Positions 8,055 to 17,600 of a stretch of 64,000 nucleotides of DNA are shown here, one piece after another. The position numbers were made by a program, and so were the translations under genes. Each line of letters starts with the position of its first letter. Positions within the stretch are counted from its first letter, which is position 1. The DNA is taken from positions 310,001 to 374,000 of the forward strand of contig NZ_BEWB01000004.1 in the NCBI RefSeq assembly GCF_003112555.1, read 5' to 3'. This DNA comes from Streptomyces coelicoflavus. Its GTDB lineage: Bacteria; Actinomycetota; Actinomycetes; Streptomycetales; Streptomycetaceae. Below the pieces are notes generated by a model. The model saw nothing but the letters and a program-made list of their open reading frames with translations. It searched no databases and had not been told where the DNA came from.

Positions 8055-9341
8055 ATGGCGGACCTGGAGGGCAGTGCCGACGGCCGGGGCGCCGGGCGGG
8101 ACCGGTCGGCGGGGAGCCGCGGGTACGCCGTCGCGGCGGACGTCGACGACCCGGACGCGCTCTTCCTACCGCTGGGCGCACCCCTCGAGATCGGGTCCGA
8201 CGGCCGGCCGACCGGTGTGGAGCTTGAGCTGCCCGCCGACGAGGAGGACGAGAGCTACACCGACGCCGACGGCATCTCCGCCCCCTTCCGGCCCGACAGC
8301 ATCAAGATCCACACCGAGACCACCACCGTGGACCTGCTGCTGTCCCGGCTGCGGGAGGGCATGATCGACCTGGCGCCGGACTTCCAGCGCCGGGCCGGGG
8401 TCTGGAAGGACCGAGACCAGAGCAGGCTGATCGAGTCGCTGCTGCTGCGCATCCCGATCTCCAACTTCCACATGGCCCAGGACGGCGACGACAAGTGGGC
8501 CGTGGTGGACGGAGTGCAGCGGCTCACCGCCATCGCGCGGTTCATGGAGCCTGGGCTCACCGGACTGGGGCCGCTCACCCTCCGGGGCCTGGACTACCTC
8601 TGGAACTTCCACGGCAGCACGTACCAGGACCTGACCGGCCGGCTGAAGATCCGGCTGCGCGAGACCCAGTTGACGGTCCACATCATGCAGCAGGGTACCC
8701 CGGAGGTCGTCAAGCACAACGTGTTCTCCCGGATCAACACCACGGGCCTGCCGCTGACACCGCAGGAGCTGAGGCACGCGCTGGTGCGGGGAGTGGTCCG
8801 GGAGTACCTCGCGGACCTCGCCGAAGACCCGGCGTTCGGCGAGGCCACACGGTGGAGCGTGTCCAACGAGCGGATGGCCGACCGGGAGATGGTGCTGCGC
8901 TTCCTCGCCTTCCGCCTGAGCAATCCGGCCGAGCACACGGCGAAGGACTTCGACCAGTTCCTCACCAGCACCATGTACGACGTCAACGCCCTCACGGAGG
9001 AGCGGCGGAAGCAACTGGCACGGGAGTTCCGGGTGGCCATGCGGTGCGCGCGGGAGCTGTTCGACGAGCATGCCTTCCGCAAGTGGCGTGGCGGTAAGCG
9101 CAGTTCTCCCGCCATCAACAAGGCACTGTTCGAGACGATCTCCGTCCATCTGGCACTTCTCGACGATCACGAGCGGGCCAGGCTGGTAGCGTCGCGCATG
9201 ACGGTGCGCTCCAGGTTCGTCGAGCTCATGGACGACTGGGACTTTGACCGGTCGATCTCCGTGGGCACCGGGGACCCGGCGAGGATCCGCACCCGCTTCC
9301 AGCACGTGGCACGACTGTTCCGAGGGGTGGCCGAACAGTGA
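8055..9341 (+). CDS. DUF262 (GmrSD/ParB-like) protein, 428 aa
   Basis: The DUF262 core is clear at about residues 90-170: IDLAPDFQRRAGVWKDRDQS, SLLLRIPISNF, then WAVVDGVQRLTAI. The last is the family's DGQQR motif with the first Q replaced by V. DUF262 has a ParB/sulfiredoxin-like fold. In GmrSD and BrxU it hydrolyses NTPs to drive cleavage of modified phage DNA, with an HNH (DUF1607) domain for cutting. No HNH motif is visible here, so this copy may be a sensor or regulator and not a full nuclease. A disordered acidic N-terminus precedes the domain. The stop overlaps the GTG of the ATPase gene by four bases (GTGA), which implies coupled expression. Confidence 0.8.
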   Translation: MADLEGSADGRGAGRDRSAGSRGYAVAADVDDPDALFLPLGAPLEIGSDGRPTGVELELPADEEDESYTDADGISAPFRPDSIKIHTETTTVDLLLSRLREGMIDLAPDFQRRAGVWKDRDQSRLIESLLLRIPISNFHMAQDGDDKWAVVDGVQRLTAIARFMEPGLTGLGPLTLRGLDYLWNFHGSTYQDLTGRLKIRLRETQLTVHIMQQGTPEVVKHNVFSRINTTGLPLTPQELRHALVRGVVREYLADLAEDPAFGEATRWSVSNERMADREMVLRFLAFRLSNPAEHTAKDFDQFLTSTMYDVNALTEERRKQLAREFRVAMRCARELFDEHAFRKWRGGKRSSPAINKALFETISVHLALLDDHERARLVASRMTVRSRFVELMDDWDFDRSISVGTGDPARIRTRFQHVARLFRGVAEQ

Positions 9342-10525
9342 TCGACCGACTGACGCTGCGCAACTTCAAGGCGTTCCAGGACATGTCACTGCCCCTGGGC
9401 CTCCTCACCCTCCTCACCGGACTGAATTCGTCCGGCAAGAGCAGCGTCCTCCAGTCGATCGCACTGCTGCGCCAGTCGTACGAGACGGGCAGCCTGGAGA
9501 TCTCCAGGCACCGGCCTGAAGCACAGAGCCCTGACCTCCGTCTGGACCGCCCCAACCAGGGCTTCCTGCTCAACGGAGAACTCGTGGGCCTCGGCACCGG
9601 GGACGACGTTCTGCACGAGGACTTCGCGGGAGACAAGGCGCGGATCGGTCTCGGCGTCGACGAGGGACCGTACCGCTACGGCTGGACCGTCGGATACGAA
9701 CTCGAGCAGAACCTGCTGCCCCTGTTGGACGTGGACCTGCCGTCCACCTCGGAGGGAGTCGCCGCGCCCACAGGGCCCGAGGCTGTGGCTCCCTCGTTCC
9801 TCACCGCGCCCTTCCAGTACCTGCACGCCGACCGAATCTCGCCCGCCGAGTTCTACCCGCGCGACCATTACGCGGTCATCGGCCGCGGCTTCCTCGGCGT
9901 ACGCGGCGAACACACCGTCAACTTCCTGCGCCATCACGCCCGGGACGAGGTGCCCGAGGGACCCCTGCATCACCCGAAGGCCGCATCCGACCTCCTGATC
10001 GACCAGGCCACCGCCTGGATGGGCGACCTGTGCCCGGGCGTGGACATCCAGGCGCACGCCATCGAGGGCGCCGACGCCGTGCGCCTCTCGTACGGCTTCC
10101 AGGGCGCGCTCGGCCCCACCCGGCGCCGCCGTCCCAGCAACGTCGGCTTCGGCCTCACCTACGTCCTGCCGATCGTGGTGGCCTGCCTCTCGGCCCGTCC
10201 CGGCTCCCTGGTGCTCCTGGAGAACCCCGAGGCGCACCTGCATCCGCAGGGTCAGACGCAGATGGCCACGCTGGCCGCAGCGACCGCCGCGCAGGGCGCG
10301 CAAGTGATCATGGAGTCGCACAGCGACCACGTCATCAACGGCGTGCGGCTCGCCGTCAAGCAGGGACGGATCACCCCTGCGCAGGCGGTGTTCCACTACT
10401 TCCGCGGCGACGGAACCGGCGTGGAGGTCGTCACCCCTCGGGTCGACTCGGACGGCATGCTCGACCAGTGGCCCACTGGGTTCTTCGACGAGCTGGAGAA
10501 CACGCTCGACCAGCTCATCGGCTGA
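9338..10525 (+). CDS. AAA/SMC-like ATPase with C-terminal DUF3696, 395 aa
   Basis: An OLD-like ABC-type ATPase without a TOPRIM nuclease domain. Walker A is GLNSSGKSS at about residues 28-36. The signature/Walker B region is SNVGFGLTYVLPIVVA followed by LVLLENPEAHLHPQGQ. The D-loop/His switch is VIMESHSDHVINGVRL. The last ~50 residues (AVFHYFRGDGTGVEVVTP onward) correspond to DUF3696. Such ATPases are sensors or engines in several phage-defence systems, paired with a separate effector. It is coupled to the DUF262 gene by a GTGA overlap and followed after 51 bp by an unknown gene. The DUF262 plus DUF3696 pairing recalls the three-gene Menshen system; I am recalling that, not showing it. Confidence 0.85.
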   Translation: MIDRLTLRNFKAFQDMSLPLGLLTLLTGLNSSGKSSVLQSIALLRQSYETGSLEISRHRPEAQSPDLRLDRPNQGFLLNGELVGLGTGDDVLHEDFAGDKARIGLGVDEGPYRYGWTVGYELEQNLLPLLDVDLPSTSEGVAAPTGPEAVAPSFLTAPFQYLHADRISPAEFYPRDHYAVIGRGFLGVRGEHTVNFLRHHARDEVPEGPLHHPKAASDLLIDQATAWMGDLCPGVDIQAHAIEGADAVRLSYGFQGALGPTRRRRPSNVGFGLTYVLPIVVACLSARPGSLVLLENPEAHLHPQGQTQMATLAAATAAQGAQVIMESHSDHVINGVRLAVKQGRITPAQAVFHYFRGDGTGVEVVTPRVDSDGMLDQWPTGFFDELENTLDQLIG

Positions 10526-10576
10526 CACACCCGCCTGGGGAGGCGGGGCAGCGCACACCATCGCGGAGGGGGAGAC

Positions 10577-11521
10577 GTGCCGCAGCTGTTCCTGAACGAG
10601 AAGTCCTGCGAGACGACGGCGGACCCGGACCGGGTCAACCGCGCCATGACCGAGCTGGTGAAGGCTATCGTCGCGGTCGCGAGGGTGGACCGGCCAGGCA
10701 CGGTGCTGGTAGCCCGGGAGCCCGTGAACGCCTTACGGCTGGCGAAGGATCATCCCATCGCCAAGTGGGTCGGGAGTCCGGGGGCCAAGGAGCTGTGGCA
10801 GCGGCTGCTGCTGATGCAGACCAAGTACCCGCACGAGGACGTCTACCCCGACGGGGAGACCTTCTCCGACGTCGCCTACAGCCACGAGGGCGTACCGGTG
10901 ACCGGACTCGGCGCCGCGCACCTGATGGGCGGCGCCGGTGTGTCCCTGCTGCTGGAGCCCCGCTGGAACGCGGACCGGGTTTTCCTCCGACGGGAAGAGC
11001 TCCTCGACGAGGAGGACGGCGGATCGGCGTTCTCTGAGGTCGAGGTCCCGCACGCCGCCACCCGCGAGCACGTCGACACGCACCTGCCCTGGATCCGAGA
11101 GGAGACGCAGGCCGCACTGCGCGACAACCTGAGCGGCATCCGCACCGGAGCCGAGCTGTGGGAACAGTGCCCGGACCTCTTCCCTCACCTGTCTTTCCTG
11201 CCGCACGTCGAAGAGCAGCTGCGGGGCCTGAAACAGTACTGGGTCCACCCGGTCCGCAAGCGCCTCGCGGAGATGGACCGCGCGATCCAGCTCTGGGACG
11301 CCGCGGGCGGCCTCGACGAGCCGCAGTGGGGTTCGTTCGTGACACCGGAACACCCGACCCGCAAGCGTGACTACTGCGAGTTCACCGACATCGACGGCAC
11401 GCAGCAGTACTTCGACACCCACCTGCGCTTCACGCCCGGCGCGGGGCGGCTGCACTTCCGGTTCCTGAAGGCCACCCGCAGGGTGCACATCGCCCATATC
11501 GGACACAAGCTCGGCAGCTGA
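10577..11521 (+). CDS. Unknown protein of the defence run, candidate partner or effector (314 aa)
   Basis: I do not recognise a named family. The GTG start at 10577 is preceded by GGAGGGGGAG. The N-terminus begins with a hydrophobic strand (PQLFLNEKS) and continues as an alpha/beta region with AREPVNALRLAKDHPIAKWV. The middle (~residues 85-150) contains SHEGVPVTGLGAAHLMGGAG. The last ~60 residues form a separate module with CEFTDIDG, YFDTHLRFTPGAGRLHF and VHIAHIGHKL. This tail pattern seems to me a recurrent small domain at the ends of defence-linked proteins, but that is an impression. It is tightly packed between the DUF3696 ATPase and the giant helicase. A nuclease or toxin role is possible, though no catalytic motif is certain. 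Confidence 0.6.
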   Translation: MPQLFLNEKSCETTADPDRVNRAMTELVKAIVAVARVDRPGTVLVAREPVNALRLAKDHPIAKWVGSPGAKELWQRLLLMQTKYPHEDVYPDGETFSDVAYSHEGVPVTGLGAAHLMGGAGVSLLLEPRWNADRVFLRREELLDEEDGGSAFSEVEVPHAATREHVDTHLPWIREETQAALRDNLSGIRTGAELWEQCPDLFPHLSFLPHVEEQLRGLKQYWVHPVRKRLAEMDRAIQLWDAAGGLDEPQWGSFVTPEHPTRKRDYCEFTDIDGTQQYFDTHLRFTPGAGRLHFRFLKATRRVHIAHIGHKLGS

Positions 11522-11609
11522 GGCGGCCGGAGCCCGCCCGGCCGCCCCGGCTAACGTAGGCCCCTGACCGGCCGCCCGCCGGAACCATCCGCACCAAGGA
11601 GGACCGCGC

Positions 11610-14600
11610 GTGCGTCCCACTCTCGCCGCCGACCAGGTACGGGCCAGCCTGAGCCAGTACCTCGCGACGACGTACGCGCTGGCCGACGAGAGCACCCGCC
11701 GCGCCCTGGAGAACTTCCTGGGCGACCCCGAGGACGGCATCTTCCGCGGCCCCTACCTCCGCGTCCGTACCCCCTTCCGCACCGCCGTCGGCACGGACTG
11801 GAAGCGGCATCTGACCTGGCACCCCGAGCTGACCCCGTACCGGCACCAGGAAGCCGCCTGGGAGCGGCTGTCTACCCTGCACGGCACGGCCCGGCCCACC
11901 CTCGTCACCACCGGCACCGGATCCGGCAAGACCGAGTCGTTCCTGGTCCCGATCCTCGACCACTGCTACCGCCAGCGGCTGGCCGGGCAGGAGGGCGTCA
12001 AGGCGATCCTGCTCTACCCGATGAACGCCCTGGCCACCGACCAGGCCCACCGCATCGGCAAGCGGCTGAACGACCCGAAGGACACCCGGCTGCGGGAGGC
12101 CGGGGTGGGCGCCGGGCTCTACATCGGGGACCGGCCGTCGCAGGAGTTCAAGCAGGCCAATCCGGCGATCACCGTGGACCGGGACGAGATCCGGCGGACC
12201 ATGCCGGACATCCTGATCACCAACTACAAGATGCTCGACCTGCTCCTGCAACGGCCCGAGGACCAGCGGCTGTGGCAGGACTCGGCGCTCGCCTACGTCG
12301 TCCTCGACGAGTTCCACACCTACGACGGCGCCCAGGGCACGGACGTCGCCATGCTGCTGCGCCGCCTCGGCTCGGTCACCGGGCTCGCCGAACCCGGACG
12401 GCCACTGGGGCCGGTCTGCCCCGTCGCCACGTCGGCCACCCTCGGCGAGAACGGCACCGGCGCCACCGACAGCGGCGCGCGGGGCGCGGCGGCCCGCCCC
12501 GGCGGCGGCCCCGGCATGCTGGAAGTCGCCGAGCAGGTCTTCGGCGTGCCGTTCCCGCCCGACGCGGTCGTCGGGGAGGACCGGCGCTCCACCAAGGACT
12601 TCACCGGCGAGAGCGACTTCAGCCTGCCGTTCCCCTCGCCCCAAGAGGTCGCCGGACTCGGCGACCCCACCCGCGACGCGGGCGCGATGGACGACCTCGT
12701 CACCGCCTTCACCGGGCTGAGCGGGCCGAGCCCGGAGGATCTCGGGGCCGTGCTGCGCCGGCACCGGCTGACCGCCGCCGTCCTCGAGATTCTCGACGGC
12801 ACGCCCAGGACGATCGCCGAGATCACCGAGGTGCTGCCCCGCTACGCCTACCACTGGGGCATGGCCGTGCAGCAGCAGCCGCGGGTCGCCGCCCAGGGCC
12901 TGGCCCGGTACATCGCCCTCCTCTCGTACGCCCGAGACCCGGACCACCCCGGACGGCCGCTGCTGTCCATCGAGATCCACCACTGGGTACGCTCGGTCTC
13001 CCGTGTGCTGCGGGGCATCAGCGCCGCCCGCGCCGAGTTCCGCTGGGACGACGAACGGGTGACCTCCGGCGGTGCGCTGACCCGCAAGGACCCCGGCCCG
13101 GCCGCCCAGCCGTCCCCGTACGACGGGGAGGGACCCGCCGTACCCCTCGACGCCGCCGAGCAGGCCGCCGTACCGGCCGACGACAGCGCGCCCCCGCCCG
13201 CCGAGGTTTTTCTGCCGGCCGTGTTCTGCCGCGAGTGCGGACGGTCCGGCTGGGCCGCGTACTCGCCCGAGGTAGACCCCGCCGAGCTCGAACTGAACGC
13301 CACGAAGATCCGCCGCGCCTCCGTCGGCCGGGACAAGCGTCGGGTGCGCAACATGATCGCCGCGACTTCGCGAGAGGTGCACGAGGCCGCCTTCGGGGCG
13401 GGGGCGGAGCGTCGGCGCGGCGGCCCCTCCGTCATGGTGCTGGAGGGCCACGGCGGGCGGCTTCGGCCCCTGTCACCCGACGCCGACTTCACCGCCCCGA
13501 CGGACGGCGAGGGACCGCGCCGACCACGCACCCTTCACAACGCCGCGTTCGTCCACGCCGACCTCGACGGCGACCGGGCCGCCGAACGCGACCAGTGCCC
13601 CGCCTGCCGCACCTTCAACTCCGTCCGCTACCTCGGCACCGGCCTCGCCGCGCTCGCCGCCGCCGCCGTCACCCAGCTCTTCACCGGCGGCGAACTCGAC
13701 AAGAACCTGGGGGAGGACAAGACCCTCCTCTTCAACGACTCCGTACAGGACGCCGCCCACCGCGCCGGATACGTCGCCAGCCGCTCGTACACCTTCTCGC
13801 TCCGTGCTCTGCTCGCCAGCCGCATCGACGAGGACGAGCCGATCACGCTGAACGACCTGGCCGCCGACCTGATGGCGGACGTCGTCGACAGCAAGGCCGT
13901 ACAGGCCGCCGTCATCCCACCCGACCTGCACCTGGTCAGGGGTGTGGACACGCTGCTCTCCGGCCGCAGCCGCGGCTCCCGGCCCACCTGGGAACTGATC
14001 GCGCAACGCCTGGCGTTCGCCACCGTGATGGAGTTCGGCCTGCGCTCCAGGCAGGGCCGCACCCTGGAACTGACCCGCACCGTCGCCGCCGACGTGCCCC
14101 TCCAGGACCCCGACGCCGTGGCGGAACTCGTACGGGAGACACTCCTCACCACGCCGGGAGAGATCGCCCTGCCCGACGGGTCCGTGCCCGGATACAACCG
14201 GCATATCGGCTTCGTCCGGGGTCTGTTGGAGCGCATGCGCATCCGGGGAGCTGTCCGGCACGCCTGGCTGGACCCCTGGCTGGACCAGGCCGGGGTCCGT
14301 CGATGGGCGATCTGGGGCGGACGCGAGAACGGGATGCCCGCCTTCCCCCGGGGGGTCTCCGCGCCCGCCTTCCTGCTGGGCAGCCCCAAGCAGGGCAGCG
14401 AGGATTTCGACGTCCTCACCGGACGGCTCGGCTGGTACCAGGACTGGGCCGTACGCTCCCTGGGCCTGCGCCCGGAGGCCGCCGCCACGTTCCTGAGTCG
14501 GCTGCTGCCTGCGCTCGCCGAGGTCGGTGTCGTCTCCGCGCGCACCGCGCTCGACGGTGCCACCCGCGTCTACGGACTCCAGCCCGGCCACATCCGGGTG

Positions 14601-17600
14601 CGCAGACTCGCCGACGACACGCTGCCCGACGCCACCGCGCACTGCCCGCGCTGCTTCTGGGAACAGACCATCCACCCCGACCTGGCCGGCCAGTGGCACG
14701 GTCAGCCCTGCCCCCGCTACCGCTGCGGCGGCACTCTCGGCACCGGCCGCGACCTGGACAGCGGACTGAGGCAACGGGACTACACCGACGACTTCTACCG
14801 GCGCATGTACCGCGAGGCCGGCGTCTTCACCATCAACACCGCCGAACACACCGGCACCCTCAGCCGCGCCCGGCGCGAGGCGGTCGAGAAGGCCTTCCGC
14901 GACGGCACCCGCGTCCACTACGCCAACCCGCAGGTCCTGTCCTGCACCCCCACCCTCGAACTCGGCATCGATATCGGCGACCTCTCGGCGGTCGTCCTCG
15001 CCTCACTGCCCAAGGGACCGGCCAACTACATCCAGCGGGTGGGCCGCGCGGGCCGCTCCACCGGCAACGCCTACCTGCTCACCATGGTCGACCGGGGGCC
15101 GCGCGACCGCTACTACCTCGAAGAACCCCGCCTCATGATCGCCGGGGAGGTCCGGCCGCCCGGCTGCTACCTGTCCGCGGCCGAGATCCTGCGCCGACAG
15201 TACCTTGCCCACCTCCTCGACCTCGCCGGCGCCGGACGGCTGACCGCCCCCGACGGGACACCGCTGCGCCCGCTGCCCGGGCGGGCCACCGAACTGTTCG
15301 GCGCCTCCGCCTGGCAGGCCGACTTCACCGAGGCCGCGCTGGCCGACGGCGAACGACTCGTCCGGGGCTTCCTGGACCTGTTCCCCCCGTACGACGAGAG
15401 CCGCGGCACGGGCGTCAGCCCGCAGGCCCGTACCGCCCTCACCGCCTACGCCACCGACCCCGGCGAGGAGGGACTGGCCGGCGCTCTGGTCGCCGCGTGC
15501 AGGCGCTGGGAGGAGCGCCGCGCGGACCTCCAGCGCCGCACCGAGGCCATCGACCGGGCGCACGGGCTGCTCGTCGCCGGCGACCCCGACCACGCACGGC
15601 AGGGGCGCGAGTTGCGGGCCGAGCGGCGCGAGGTAGGCCGCATCTCCCGGGAGATCAGCCGTACCACCGCGCACGGCGCCCTGGTCGACCTCGGCCTGCT
15701 GCCGAACTACAGCCTCATCGACTCGGCCACCGAGCTGGAGGCCACCCTCACCTGGACCGAGAAGACCGCCGACGGCGGCCGAGAGAACCACAGCAAGACC
15801 CTCCGCCACAGCCGCCCCGCCCGCCTCGCCCTCACCGAGTTCGCGCCCGGCAACCACTACTACGTCCAGGGTTACAAGCACCGCGTCACCGGAGTGGACA
15901 TCGGCGGGCCCGGCCGTCCCGCCTGGCTCTGGTGGCGGGTGTGCCCCGACTGCGGCCACGTCCGCACCCACCTTGCCGAGGACGACGCGTCCTCCTGCCC
16001 CCGCTGCCGGTCCGCGGCCATCGGCGACGTCGGCTGCCTGCACAAGGTGCTCGTGCCGCGCCGCGTCACCTCCCGGGACGAACGCGACGACGTCCGCGTC
16101 CGCGACGACAGAGACGAACGGGAGCGGCGCCACTACACCGTCGTCCCCGCCGTGGACATCGACGCCGACGACGTCGAACAGGCCTGGAAACACGAACACG
16201 CCACCTTCGGCTGGGAGTTCACCCGGCAGGCGCACGTCCGGCACCTCAATGTCGGCGCCGCCCGCGTGGACGGCGGTGCGGACACCGCCTTCGCCGGACA
16301 GGAGGTCCGCCTCAACCCCTTCTGGGTCTGCGACGCCTGCGGCTACGCCGACCCGGACGGCGGACCCGCCGCGCACGACGCCGGCGACTCCTCGGCACAC
16401 GCCAAGTACCACCGGCCGTGGTGCCCCAGACGGCGCGCCGGAGCCGACGCCGTACGACGCGGCGAGCGGGTGCTGCTCGCCTACGAACTGCGCACCGACG
16501 CACTGCGCATCCTCATCCCCGCCGTCACCGCCCACACCCGGGAACGGCTCGCGTCCTTCAAGGCGCTGCTGCTGGCCGGCATCGCCCGCAGCTACGGCGG
16601 CGACCCCGACCATCTCGCGGTCGTCACCGACTCCATGCCCGAGGAACGCGGTGAGACCCCGCTCCGCCGCCACTTCCTCGTCCTGTACGACACGCTCCCC
16701 GGCGGCACCGGCTACCTGCACCGCCTCGCCGGCCGGGAGGGCCTCAAGGGCGTCCTGGACGAAGCCCGGCAGGTCATCGAGACGTGCGTGTGCGTCGGCC
16801 AGGGCCGGCCCGCGTGCCACCGCTGCCTGCTGCGGCACGTCACCGACGGCGAGTACGAACTCGTCTCCCGCGAGCACGCCCTCGACATGCTCGGCGACCT
16901 GTTCGGTCGCACCGCGGACCACTGGAGCGTCGGACCGGTGGCCACCGCTCGAGACATCACCCTGGTGCACCAGGTGGAGAGCGAGCTGGAGGCACTCTTC
17001 CGGCGCGGGCTGCTCGAATGGGCTGAGCGCGTGGACGACGTCAGCGTCCGCACCGCTCTCACCCCCGACGGCACCCGGGACACGACCCTGCGCTTCACCG
17101 CGCCCGACGGCACCGTCCGCGGCTGGCAGATGGAAACCCAGACCCCGCTCGACTACACCCGGCCGGACGTGGTCTTCCGCAGCACCGACGACGACCACCG
17201 GGTAGCCGTCTACCTCGACGGCTACCGCTACCACGCGAGTCCCGAGCACCTCACCGCCGAGGTCGACGCCGTCAAGCGCGCCAGGTTGCGCGCGGAGGGC
17301 TGGCAGGTCTTCCAGCTCACCTGGGACGACGTACAGGCCTGGACCGGCCGGACCACGCCCCGGGCCGACCCGCCGTGGAAGCCGTATCCGAACACCGCGC
17401 AGCAGACAGCCATGGACGTCCACCGGCGCATGCACGCCGGAGACACCCGCGACCTGCCGAGGCTGGTGTGGGCCAACCCGGTCGAGACGCTCATCGGCTA
17501 CCTCACCGACCCCGACCCCGACGCCTGGCGGCGCCGCACCCAGAGCGCCCTCGCGGGCTTCGCCGCCGTGTCGGCGACCAGCAGGGCCCTGGCCGCCGGC

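Noticed and set aside
11430-13451. Large antisense frames under the giant helicase (also 13473-14918 and 15003-17813)
   Set aside because: Shadow frames of a GC-rich gene; no plausible starts or motifs.
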